Source: Bacteroidia bacterium (GTDB taxonomy: Bacteria > Bacteroidota > Bacteroidia > J057). From it: DNA of 55,755 bases. The notes beneath the pieces were generated by a model, which was given only the letters and a program-made list of their open reading frames with translations, was not told the origin of the DNA and made no database searches. Made by a program: the position numbers and the translations under genes. Below, in pieces: positions 1 to 7,264 of this stretch (the stretch's first letter is position 1; each line of letters starts with the position of its first letter). The stretch lies in assembly GCA_022760475.1 (NCBI GenBank), contig JALEFZ010000063.1:1-55755 (forward strand), given 5' to 3'.

Positions 1-2
1 AT

Positions 3-278
3 TTGGAAGAGGCGTTGAAATATTTTGAGCTTGATTTGGGTATAACTCAAGAGCTTTATGATTCCTATCCTCAGAATGTGAGTTTTAAAAACGGCTTGGC
101 GTTGTCCTATGCCAATCTTGGAGAGTATTACAAGAAATCGGATAAAGACAAAGCCAGAAAAAACTATGTACAAGCAAAGGTACTTTGGGAAGAGCTTACC
201 AAAGATTTCCCTTCCTATGCTCAATTCAGAAAATTTCTAAATTTGGTTCAAGAAAGATTAGAAGAATTCGACCTCTAA
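3..278 (+). CDS. TPR-repeat protein, C-terminal fragment cut by the window edge
   Basis: The reading frame is open to the left edge, so the 91 visible residues are the tail of a longer protein; the TTG at position 3 should not be taken as its start. The residues read as tetratricopeptide-type helices with the phrases FKNGLALSYANLGEYY and ARKNYVQAKVLWEELTKDFP. Repeats of this wording are common at the C terminus of Bacteroidota NACHT or NB-ARC STAND NTPases and CHAT-type proteins, where they act as sensor scaffolds. That link is from family knowledge; no NTPase domain is visible here. Six bases separate its stop from the ATG of the next gene, but the two need not be related. Confidence 0.75.
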   Translation: MEEALKYFELDLGITQELYDSYPQNVSFKNGLALSYANLGEYYKKSDKDKARKNYVQAKVLWEELTKDFPSYAQFRKFLNLVQERLEEFDL

Positions 279-283
279 AATAT

Positions 284-952
284 ATGACCATCACCCCCGC
301 AACCCTTACCTTCTTACTTGACGTTGCCGAAAATAACAATCGCGAATGGTTTGCAGAGCACAAGCCCCGCTATCAGGAAGTTCACGATGACTTCAAGGAC
401 TTTGCCGCCGAATGGGAGATGCGCATGCTCGACCATGACGAAGTGGAAAAACTCAAGGTCTACCGCATCTACCGCGATGTTCGTTTTTCCAAAAACAAAA
501 CGCCCTACAAAACCAATTTTGGAGCGAGCCTGAATCGCGTAGGTGCACAGCGTAGAGGAGGCTATTATTTTCAGGTAGAGCCAGGGGATAAAAGTTTCAT
601 GGCCGCCGGCTTTTGGGGACCCAATAAGGAAGACCTGAAACTCATCCGGGACAAAATAGCCGTAGATCCGCTACCCCTGCGCAGGCTGCTCGCCAACCAA
701 AAACTGCGTGATCTCTTCGGAGATATGCGGGGAGACAAGGTCAAAACCGCTCCAAAAGGCTTTTCCAAAGATGATCCAGCCATCGACCTGCTGCGCTATA
801 AGCAGTTCCTGCTGATCCGGGAGTTCTCCGATGAGGAGGTGTTGGCCGATAATTTCATCGACGAACTCAATCATAGCTATGAAAGTGTCCGTCCATTCTT
901 CGATTACATGAGCGATGTCCTGACGACAGACATGAATGGTCGGCCCTTGTAG
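284..952 (+). CDS. DUF2461 family protein
   Basis: A 222-residue protein of the DUF2461 (TIGR02453) family, whose biochemical role is unknown. Family hallmarks seen are NREWFAEHKPRY near residue 20, the basic run YRIYRDVRFSKNKTPYKTNFGA around residues 65-85, and GGYYFQVEP followed by an AAGFWGP turn. The frame stays open upstream to 185, but that stretch overlaps the TPR gene in another frame. The ATG at 284 gives the usual family N terminus (a short lead, then LTFLLDVAENNNREWF), so I start there. The gene is followed by a 30-nt double palindrome at 968-997. It is probably a cytosolic stand-alone gene. Confidence 0.85.
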   Translation: MTITPATLTFLLDVAENNNREWFAEHKPRYQEVHDDFKDFAAEWEMRMLDHDEVEKLKVYRIYRDVRFSKNKTPYKTNFGASLNRVGAQRRGGYYFQVEPGDKSFMAAGFWGPNKEDLKLIRDKIAVDPLPLRRLLANQKLRDLFGDMRGDKVKTAPKGFSKDDPAIDLLRYKQFLLIREFSDEEVLADNFIDELNHSYESVRPFFDYMSDVLTTDMNGRPL

Positions 953-967
953 TCAATTTCACTAAAA

Positions 968-997
968 ACCCTGACAGGGTTTTAACCCTGTCAGGGT
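968..997. repeat. dispersed 30-nt double palindrome, copy 1
   Basis: The element has two 13-nt halves, ACCCTGACAGGGT and ACCCTGTCAGGGT, separated by TTTA. Each half is itself a palindrome around one central base, and the halves are reverse complements, so it can fold as one long hairpin or two short ones. It starts 16 nt after the stop of the DUF2461 gene. Three more copies lie at 2595-2624, 14573-14602 and 44643-44672, all just after stop codons. It has no T-run on the plus strand, so it is not a normal terminator. Confidence 0.9.
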
Positions 998-1048
998 GTA
1001 TGTGCCAAAACCTTTTCGCCCCCGCATGGTTCCCTTCAAAAAAACTGA

Positions 1049-2587
1049 ATGGCGAAAACCCTCCGACTCATCCTTGGCGATCAACTCAACCAACAACACT
1101 CATGGTTCAGCGAAACCAATGATGATGTCCTCTATCTGATGATGGAGGTGAGGCAAGAGACCGACTATGTGAAGCATCACATACAAAAATTGGTGGCCTT
1201 TTTCGCTGCGATGAGGGCATTCGCCCGGGACATGAAGGCCAAAGGCCATCGTTTTGCCTACCTCAAACTTGACGATAAGGAGAATACACAGGATTTTGAA
1301 GGGAATCTTAAGATGCTCGTGGCTAAGCATGGCATCGAGCGATTTGAATACCAGGCTCCGGATGAGTACCGCCTGGATGTCCAGTTGACCGACTTCGCCA
1401 ACGGCCTGGATATCGCAAGCAGCACGATTGATACCGAGCATTTTCTGACCCATCGGACAGAATTGGCCGAAATGTTTCGTGGCAAAAAGACCTACCTGAT
1501 GGAGAGTTTCTACCGGTTCATGCGAAAAAAGTATGACATCATGATGGAAGATGGAGGCAAGCCCCTCTCCGGAAAGTGGAACTACGACCACGACAACCGA
1601 AATAGGTACGATGGCGCCATCCCTATTCCTGAGCCTGAAAATTATGGTGCAGGATTGAGCGAAATTCTTGACATGATTGAAAAGTCAGGAGCGAATCATT
1701 TTGGCAAGATTGATCCCCATAATTTCTTCTGGCCTACCAGCCGAAAACAATCCCTGGATGCCCTGGACTTTTTTCTGGAGAAATGCCTTCCCTATTTCGG
1801 AACCTACCAGGATGCCATGAGCAAGGAAAACTGGTCATTGTTTCACTCGCGTATTTCCTTTCCCATCAATGCAAAGATCCTCCATCCTTTGGAGGTGGTC
1901 AAAAAGGCTGTGGCCTACTGGGAAGAGCATAGCGATCTGATCAACATTGCACAAATTGAAGGTTTCATCAGGCAGATCATTGGCTGGAGGGAGTATATGC
2001 GGGGCGTTTATTGGGCGCATATGCCTGATTACGAGGCATTAAACTATTTTAATCACACCAGAAAACTGCCCGGATGGTTCTGGACAGGGGAAACTAAAAT
2101 GAATTGCCTCAAGCACTCCATCACAAATTCCCTTGACAATGCCTACGCCCACCATATCCAAAGATTGATGGTGACAGGAAATTTTGCCTTGTTGGCAGGC
2201 ATCGATCCGGATCAACTTGATGAGTGGTACCTAGGCATTTACATAGATGCAATCCAATGGGTGGAAATAACCAACACCCGTGGCATGAGCCAATTTGCTG
2301 ATGGAGGATTGGTGGGTACCAAGCCCTACGTTTCCTCTGCCAATTACATGGATAAAATGTCAGACTACTGCAAGGGCTGCCATTACAAGAAAAAAGAAAA
2401 GGTGGGAGAAAAAGCATGTCCATTCAACAGTCTGTACTGGCATTTTTATGAAAGGCATGAAGATAAACTCAAAAAAAATCCCAGGATTGGGATGGCATAC
2501 AGGAATCTTGCAAGGATGAGTCCTGAGAAGAAAGCAGAACTGATGGCGCAGGCGGAAGCTCATCTTGAGAATTTGGAAAATTTATAA
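1049..2587 (+). CDS. phrB: FeS-containing bacterial (6-4) photolyase/cryptochrome (PhrB/CryPro type)
   Basis: A 512-residue FAD-dependent protein of the prokaryotic FeS-BCP class, which repairs (6-4) photoproducts in DNA using blue light or acts as a photoreceptor. The N-terminal Rossmann-like antenna domain opens with RLILGDQLNQQHSWF. The helical FAD domain contains GFIRQIIGWREYMRG (about 305-319) and SQFADGGLVGTKPYVSS (about 414-430). Four cysteines, C353, C441, C444 and C457, have exactly the spacing of the [4Fe-4S] ligands of Agrobacterium PhrB, and the paired histidines H368-H369 match its active-site pair. Length is typical. An SRPBCC protein follows 51 nt downstream, with a palindromic repeat between them; the two are probably co-transcribed. 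Confidence 0.93.
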   Translation: MAKTLRLILGDQLNQQHSWFSETNDDVLYLMMEVRQETDYVKHHIQKLVAFFAAMRAFARDMKAKGHRFAYLKLDDKENTQDFEGNLKMLVAKHGIERFEYQAPDEYRLDVQLTDFANGLDIASSTIDTEHFLTHRTELAEMFRGKKTYLMESFYRFMRKKYDIMMEDGGKPLSGKWNYDHDNRNRYDGAIPIPEPENYGAGLSEILDMIEKSGANHFGKIDPHNFFWPTSRKQSLDALDFFLEKCLPYFGTYQDAMSKENWSLFHSRISFPINAKILHPLEVVKKAVAYWEEHSDLINIAQIEGFIRQIIGWREYMRGVYWAHMPDYEALNYFNHTRKLPGWFWTGETKMNCLKHSITNSLDNAYAHHIQRLMVTGNFALLAGIDPDQLDEWYLGIYIDAIQWVEITNTRGMSQFADGGLVGTKPYVSSANYMDKMSDYCKGCHYKKKEKVGEKACPFNSLYWHFYERHEDKLKKNPRIGMAYRNLARMSPEKKAELMAQAEAHLENLENL

Positions 2588-2594
2588 TGGGCCC

Positions 2595-2624
2595 ACCCTG
2601 ACAGGGTTTTAACCCTGTCAGGGT
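2595..2624. repeat. dispersed 30-nt double palindrome, copy 2
   Basis: Identical to copy 1 (halves ACCCTGACAGGGT and ACCCTGTCAGGGT, spacer TTTA). It begins 8 nt after the photolyase stop and ends 14 nt before the ATG of the SRPBCC gene. In a bicistronic mRNA it would form a hairpin directly at the ribosome-binding region of the second gene. Confidence 0.9.
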
Positions 2625-2638
2625 TTATTGAGCAAAAA

Positions 2639-3091
2639 ATGAAAATCAACATTCAAACCCCTGTAAAAGGGAATTACAAAGAGGTACTCGCCAAATTCGA
2701 CAGAGAATTATTCGAAAAGCTCTCCCCTCCAGGAGCGGATGTCGAACTGGTGCGCTTCGATGGCTCCCATAAAGGCGACATTGTCCACATCCGTCTCAAA
2801 CTGCTGGGTTTTATCAAACAAGATTGGATCAGTGAGATCGTAGACGAAAAAGAAAGTGAACAGGAGACCTTTTTCGTAGATAGAGGTACGCAATTGCCTT
2901 TCTTCTTAAGCTACTGGGAGCATCGCCATATAGTGAAAAATCTGGGGCCAGATAAATGCCTGATCATTGATGACATCGAATTTCGTTGGCACAATCCTGT
3001 ATTTTCTGCCAGCCTTTACCCACTGCTATATGCTCAGTTTGCTTACAGAAAGCCTATTTACAGGAAGTATTTTGGTGAACCTGATTCTTAA
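2639..3091 (+). CDS. SRPBCC (START/polyketide-cyclase fold) family protein
   Basis: A 150-residue protein that reads as a single helix-grip ligand-binding domain. It starts MKINIQTPVKGNYKEVLAKFD, has alternating strands such as DIVHIRLKLLGF, and ends in a long C-terminal helix (SLYPLLYAQFAYRKPIYRKYF) that would close the hydrophobic cavity. No catalytic residues can be assigned. Genes of this family often sit beside photolyase genes in Bacteroidota, and here it follows the photolyase by 51 nt, so a role in the light/UV response is plausible but inferred. A palindromic hairpin covers most of the intergenic gap and may tune its translation. Confidence 0.75.
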   Translation: MKINIQTPVKGNYKEVLAKFDRELFEKLSPPGADVELVRFDGSHKGDIVHIRLKLLGFIKQDWISEIVDEKESEQETFFVDRGTQLPFFLSYWEHRHIVKNLGPDKCLIIDDIEFRWHNPVFSASLYPLLYAQFAYRKPIYRKYFGEPDS

Positions 3092-3187
3092 AATGCCTCA
3101 TACACCCTATATTTTCCACCTTTAATACCACTGAAGCCTCCATATTTACCAAAGCGACTTCCAGGGATTTTCTATGACGGGAATTGT

Positions 3188-3195
3188 TATCTTTG
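3188..3195 (+). promoter_or_regulatory. Bacteroidota-type -7 box for the glycosyltransferase gene
   Basis: TATCTTTG is a perfect match to the Bacteroidota primary-sigma -7 consensus TAnnTTTG. It ends only 7 nt before the ATG at 3203, so the predicted transcript would start at or almost at the start codon. I see no clear -33 TTG at the right distance. Confidence 0.5.
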
Positions 3196-3202
3196 CCCGA
3201 GA

Positions 3203-4384
3203 ATGAAAGTCCTGGTACTCACATCGAGGTTGCCCTATCCCATCGAGAAAGGAGATAAACTCCGTGTCTATCATCAGATACGTGAGTTGGCAAAAAAGCA
3301 TGAACTGGTCTTATGTTCATTGATAGAGGAAAAACCGGAGAAAGAATCCCTTGATCATCTTCGAAAATTTTGTTCTGAGATTTACACCTTCCCCCTTGAC
3401 AAGATGGGGATAGCCCTTAGTCTGGTAAAGGCCTTTCTTACAGGCAAATCCATACAGGTCGCCTATTTCTACAGGAATTCTATTCATGAAAAAATTAAGG
3501 AGATCGCCAATGACCATAAGGCGGATTTTGTATTTTGCCAGTTGATCAGGATGTCCGAGTATGCCAAAGACCTTGAGATGAATAGGGCTCTGGATTATAT
3601 GGATTGCTTTTCTGAGGGAATGTCAAGGCAGGCAAGGGAAGGGAAAAAATGGCAAAAACCCATCTTCGCAAGGGAAGCCAGAATTCTGCGAAACTATCAA
3701 CGGGAAATTTATAATTCTTTTGATTTTCATAGCATCATTTCGGATCAGGATAGGAAACTTCTTGATCCCGATGGAGTTCTGGATATTAAAGTCATGCCGA
3801 ATGGCATAGATAGTACATACTTCGCTCCCATCGATGTGAAGGAGAAATTTGACCTGGTTTTTGTTGGTAACATGGGCTATTTCCCAAACATCAATGCAGT
3901 CAAATACCTCGTCCATAGGGTCATGCCCCTCGTCTGGCAAAAAAGACCTGAAACTTCCATCTTGATCGCGGGGGCCAGACCTCATGCAGATGTTTTGGCG
4001 CTTGGATCTGACAAACGGGTCCATATCAGTGGGTGGGTAGAGGATATCCGAGAATCCTATTCCAGCGGGAAAGTATTCGTAGCTCCAATTTTTGCAGGTA
4101 GTGGCCAACAGAATAAAATCCTTGAAGCCATGGCCATGGAGAGGCCATGCTTGACTACACCTTTGGTAAACAATGCCATAAAAGCGAAGCCAGGCCTGGA
4201 AATCGAAGAAGCTGAAGATGAAGAAACTTTTGCCGAAAAGATCCTTGAGTTGTTGCAAAATCCTGCGAAATGCGCTCAATTGGGGACTAGAGGAAGAAAT
4301 TTTGTCCGTGAAAAATATAATTGGTCCAAATCCGTCGAGGAATTGGAGGCTTGGGCAAACGAGCAGTTGCTAACCTCCAAATAG
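3203..4384 (+). CDS. glycosyltransferase family 4 protein
   Basis: A 393-residue GT-B glycosyltransferase that should transfer a sugar from a nucleotide-sugar donor to a glycan or lipid acceptor on the inner face of the cytoplasmic membrane. The N terminus (VLVLTSRLPYPIEKGDKLR) is the acceptor-domain strand and glycine loop seen in GT4 enzymes of the exopolysaccharide-associated TIGR03087-like group. The C-terminal donor domain contains KVMPNGIDSTYF, DLVFVGNMGYFPN and the signature APIFAGSGQQNKILEAMAM, whose glutamate binds the donor ribose. The sugar and acceptor cannot be read from sequence. A hypothetical tail-anchored protein follows after 19 nt, probably in the same transcript. No other polysaccharide genes are nearby. 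Confidence 0.85.
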   Translation: MKVLVLTSRLPYPIEKGDKLRVYHQIRELAKKHELVLCSLIEEKPEKESLDHLRKFCSEIYTFPLDKMGIALSLVKAFLTGKSIQVAYFYRNSIHEKIKEIANDHKADFVFCQLIRMSEYAKDLEMNRALDYMDCFSEGMSRQAREGKKWQKPIFAREARILRNYQREIYNSFDFHSIISDQDRKLLDPDGVLDIKVMPNGIDSTYFAPIDVKEKFDLVFVGNMGYFPNINAVKYLVHRVMPLVWQKRPETSILIAGARPHADVLALGSDKRVHISGWVEDIRESYSSGKVFVAPIFAGSGQQNKILEAMAMERPCLTTPLVNNAIKAKPGLEIEEAEDEETFAEKILELLQNPAKCAQLGTRGRNFVREKYNWSKSVEELEAWANEQLLTSK

Positions 4385-4403
4385 AAAATTCGTAAAAAAT
4401 AGC

Positions 4404-5324
4404 ATGAGCTACACCAATCCATTTATACTCCTGGAACTTCCAAATCCTTTTTCCCCTTCCATGATCACCAATTCTTTTCTTAGGATGGAAAAGAAGCGAT
4501 TGATGGCGGAATTTGAGTTGGAAGAGGCCACTGTTATCGAAGTTGGAGGAAAGGAAATGGATAAAGACAGGGTTTTAGCCTTGTTTCAGGAGCTTGAAGA
4601 CGACAGCATCCGACAGTACCATTTGAGGGTTTTTATGGAATCCGGATTGATGGAGTTTTTGGAAGATGCTTCTCTGGAATATTTTTACAATGGAGGAATT
4701 TCGAAACTTCCTGCACATTCCGACGATTTTTTGACATTTATCGGCTCACACTTTTCTACCTCTTTTAATGCCCGATTGCATCACGCCTATCGTCAAAAAG
4801 ACTGGGAAGAGGTTGAGTTGATGTGTAAATATCCCCTTCCTCTGTCTGCAGTTCATAAGGCTTTGTGCTATCAGGACTCCTATCGTCAGCTACATGCAGA
4901 CGTTACGGAACTGGAAAATTATGCTGAAGACCTGGCAGCAGGGAAAATTCCTGATGGAAAAATTCAGGAAATGGGAGACGAATTGATGATTGATACCCTC
5001 AATCACCTGCCCGAATATTTCCGAAGTAGTAGAGATAAGTACGCACTTGCCCTGGAATCTGTAGCCATTTCTGTCTACAATGACCACCAACGTATACACT
5101 TGAGCGTGTTTTTACTTAGACAGGCCTTGAAATTGAACACCTCTGCCGAAACAAAAGATCGCCTGCAAGATTTGCTAAATCAAATTCTTGCCCAAAATCC
5201 CATTGCGGGGCCAATAGGGCAAATTACGGGGGGATTTGGTAAGAAAAAGAAAAAGACAAATTGGAGAGCATGGGCTGCCGCAGTGGTCATCCTCACCACT
5301 ATTTTGAGGTTTTTATTAGGCTAA
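4404..5324 (+). CDS. hypothetical tail-anchored protein with a possible J-like N terminus
   Basis: I do not recognise this 306-residue protein. The N terminus (NPFILLELP, then a basic helix MEKKRLMAEFELEE) resembles the start of degenerate J-domain-like proteins in Bacteroidota, but the HPD motif is absent. The middle is predicted all-helical. The C terminus has a GG-rich linker, a KKKKK patch and one hydrophobic segment (WAAAVVILTTILRFLLG) running to the last residue. That is the layout of a tail-anchored protein with its bulk in the cytoplasm. It sits 19 nt behind the glycosyltransferase gene, which suggests co-transcription. Confidence 0.7.
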   Translation: MSYTNPFILLELPNPFSPSMITNSFLRMEKKRLMAEFELEEATVIEVGGKEMDKDRVLALFQELEDDSIRQYHLRVFMESGLMEFLEDASLEYFYNGGISKLPAHSDDFLTFIGSHFSTSFNARLHHAYRQKDWEEVELMCKYPLPLSAVHKALCYQDSYRQLHADVTELENYAEDLAAGKIPDGKIQEMGDELMIDTLNHLPEYFRSSRDKYALALESVAISVYNDHQRIHLSVFLLRQALKLNTSAETKDRLQDLLNQILAQNPIAGPIGQITGGFGKKKKKTNWRAWAAAVVILTTILRFLLG

Positions 5325-5444
5325 TTCTTGCTTCCATCCGATTTTTTCTCGCCTTCAAAAATCGACCTGAAACGGCCGATTTCACCCCTTTTTTTCACAA
5401 AAATCCAAATTTTTCACTTTCGGTCAATTCCTGATCTCGGAAAA

Positions 5445-5467
5445 ATAACATTCTAAAAGAATGTTAT
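5445..5467. promoter_or_regulatory. perfect 10-bp inverted repeat, possible operator or hairpin
   Basis: Arms ATAACATTCT and AGAATGTTAT flank a 3-nt AAA loop. No T-run follows in either direction, so it is not an obvious terminator. It lies about 120 nt after the tail-anchored protein gene and 33 nt before the promoter-like box at 5500, consistent with an operator, though nothing ties it to a known regulator. Confidence 0.4.
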
Positions 5468-5509
5468 GCCTAAGTGAAAGATATCCTTACATGAAGGGAT
5501 AATCTTTGT

Positions 5510-5719
5510 GCACAAGAATTGATAGTGATGAAATGATGTAGTTTTTATCCAGTGTATCCCCATGTTTTGGCACTGGATAATTTAGGTTAAATGGGGTTAA
5601 ATCAGGACGTTGGCTGGGAAATTATAACCCCGAGACAAGCCCAATCCTGGGCTTGACGTTCTTTTTCTGTAAGGAAACCTGTCAACTGGCATGAATTTGT
5701 CGAGTTCGGCAGGTTTTTT
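5510..5719 (+). ncRNA. candidate structured non-coding RNA of about 200 nt
   Basis: Four stems follow one another with no ORF. Stem 1 is TTATCCAGTG (5545-5554) with CACTGGATAA (5571-5580). Stem 2 is GGGGTTA (5593-5599) with TAACCCC (5625-5631). Stem 3 is CAAGCCCA (5636-5643) with TGGGCTTG (5648-5655). Stem 4 is AAACCTG (5675-5681) with CAGGTTT (5710-5716), ending in six Ts. A promoter-like TAATCTTTG lies at 5500-5508. I checked for RNase P, tmRNA and SRP RNA signatures and did not see them. The 5-prime end is inferred. It could instead be the long leader of the downstream gene interrupted by attenuators. Confidence 0.4.
5675..5719 (+). terminator. intrinsic terminator closing the candidate RNA
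   Basis: The stem AAACCTGTC (5675-5683) pairs with GGCAGGTTT (5708-5716, one G-U pair) and extends inward with AACT/AGTT. It is followed by a run of six T at 5714-5719. The hairpin lies 135 nt before the next ORF, so it should end a transcript that begins upstream. Confidence 0.6.
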
Positions 5720-5853
5720 GCTTAGTTATGCGCGAAAGAACCCCTCGGACGAAAATTTAGACCAATAACTAGGACTTATTGTCATTTCAGGAATCCGTCG
5801 CAAAAATTCTTTTACTGAATGGATAATTTAGTGCTAAGATAAAATCAGCCCCC

Positions 5854-7164
5854 ATGGCCAGTACAAGATATACCGAAAATAGGTTTGACGAGTATCTCCA
5901 GGAAATAAAAAGCCGGGAAAAAGTCAGCAATCGTAGACGCCTGCTAAAAATAGGTATCATAATGGCTATTTTGGCCACAGGATTCATATTGTTTCAGCAA
6001 TATTCTCAAGGTGCAACCAAAGGCAAGTGGTTTACCATTTCCCATGATCAACTGAACAAGGAAAGGGTGTCTGAAATCCTGATGGATGAGGACGCTGGCT
6101 TTGTTGTTACCCACCACCTGCTTGGGCTGGATACCATCAAAAGCATAGCGGATTACCAAAGATTTCGCGAATTGGTAAAACTGATTGAAGTCACAGAGGA
6201 AGAGAAAGTACCTGAAAACGAGATTTTTGCAGCGAATGCAACTCCACAGGATTTTACTCAAATAAAAGAATCTGCAAAAATAGATCGTGGTAGTTTGAAA
6301 ATGACTGAAGATGCTACCCTCAAGCCATTTGCCATAAGGATGAATGGCAATAGCTATGCAGGAGAGAAAATCAAATTCACTGTTGTTAACTACGATCCCA
6401 ATGTGAAATATACCATTGACTTTGGAAACGGAGTTACAAGAAGAATTGGTAGAAGTACAGTTTATTCTTATCCACTCAAAGGCACGCATATCATCCGCTT
6501 GATTGCGAGTAGCAAGACCAAAGGTTCCAGTGTATACGCAAAAAGAATATCTATCCTTCCTCCTCTTGATCAGGCAATTGCCTCAAGTAAGGGCCTAAAA
6601 GAAAGTAAAAGAATTTCCTCTCCAAATGATGGATTGGACTTGAACCAAATCAACAAAGTGACGGCTTTCACCGTTCCGAGATCATCTTCAAAACCCACTG
6701 AAAAGCAAGTTAAGGAAGAGAAAAAGGTAGATGGAGGTTATAATCCTCCGAATAAGTCTGCTGACGATGAGATCAGCGTTATAGACTTGGGCAAGTTGAA
6801 AAACAAGGAGAGCGAAGCAGCTACCAATAAGCCGGAAGCAGTGGTTGATCGGCCGTTGGTCTATGCTGAAAAAATGCCTTCCTTCCCCGGTGGCTTAAAA
6901 TCTTTAAACTCATATCTAAAGAAACATATCCGTTATCCTTCTGAAGCAATCAAGGCCAAAACCCAAGGGCAGGTCATTGTTCAGTTTGTGATTGAGACAG
7001 ACGGAAGTATTTCAGCCCCCAAAATCCTCAAAGGTATCGGTAGCGGATGCGATGAAGAAGCGCTACGTATCGTTAACCAAATGCCAAACTGGGTCCCTGG
7101 CGAAAGCAACGGCCTCAGAGTACCCGTCTATCAGAGTATTCCAATCACTTTCAAACTATTTTAG
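5854..7164 (+). CDS. membrane-anchored protein with PKD-like core and C-terminal TonB domain
   Basis: A 436-residue inner-membrane protein. Residues 1-31 are cytoplasmic and charged, one transmembrane helix spans about 32-49, a periplasmic PKD-like beta domain contains DFGNG at 189-193, a Lys/Glu-rich linker spans about 255-330, and a TonB C-terminal domain runs from about 334 to the end. The TonB part has the Bacteroidota hallmarks MPSFPGGLKSLNSYL, YPSEAIKAKTQGQVIVQFVI and CDEEALRIVNQMPNW. Such domains contact TonB boxes of outer-membrane transporters. Everything before the linker is paralogous to the next gene, which lacks the TonB domain. The role of the PKD-like core is unknown. Confidence 0.85.
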   Translation: MASTRYTENRFDEYLQEIKSREKVSNRRRLLKIGIIMAILATGFILFQQYSQGATKGKWFTISHDQLNKERVSEILMDEDAGFVVTHHLLGLDTIKSIADYQRFRELVKLIEVTEEEKVPENEIFAANATPQDFTQIKESAKIDRGSLKMTEDATLKPFAIRMNGNSYAGEKIKFTVVNYDPNVKYTIDFGNGVTRRIGRSTVYSYPLKGTHIIRLIASSKTKGSSVYAKRISILPPLDQAIASSKGLKESKRISSPNDGLDLNQINKVTAFTVPRSSSKPTEKQVKEEKKVDGGYNPPNKSADDEISVIDLGKLKNKESEAATNKPEAVVDRPLVYAEKMPSFPGGLKSLNSYLKKHIRYPSEAIKAKTQGQVIVQFVIETDGSISAPKILKGIGSGCDEEALRIVNQMPNWVPGESNGLRVPVYQSIPITFKLF

Positions 7165-7264
7165 TCTGTTTTTGGCCGTTTGGGTTTCAAAATTGCTTAG
7201 TGATCCGGCTATTGGGAAAATCTTCAAGAGGAAAAGGTATTATTGTGTAAAGTAGCGTTCGATT

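Larger units (their letters stand above)
5325..5853. other. 529-nt gene-free region with several strong inverted repeats
   Basis: No credible protein-coding frame is present. It holds a perfect 10-bp inverted repeat with a 3-nt loop at 5445-5467 (arm ATAACATTCT), a promoter-like TAATCTTTG at 5500-5508, and a series of stems ending in a T6 hairpin terminator at 5675-5719 (see the ncRNA entry). The last ~130 nt before 5854 should hold the promoter of the TonB-domain gene, but I cannot pin it down. Confidence 0.6.

Noticed and set aside
1100..1591. 163-codon minus-strand frame opposite the photolyase
   Set aside because: It mirrors a gene with all its family motifs intact on the plus strand; antisense frames of this length are common opposite such genes.
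3623..4279. 218-codon minus-strand frame opposite the glycosyltransferase
   Set aside because: The plus strand has the GT4 signature; the antisense translation shows no coherent domain.
5325..5853. RNase P RNA, tmRNA or SRP RNA in the gene-free gap
   Set aside because: The conserved core sequences of these RNAs are not visible; only a generic structured RNA can be proposed.
6992..7255. 87-codon frame overlapping the TonB domain
   Set aside because: It is an out-of-frame shadow of the conserved TonB C-terminal domain and continues into non-coding DNA.
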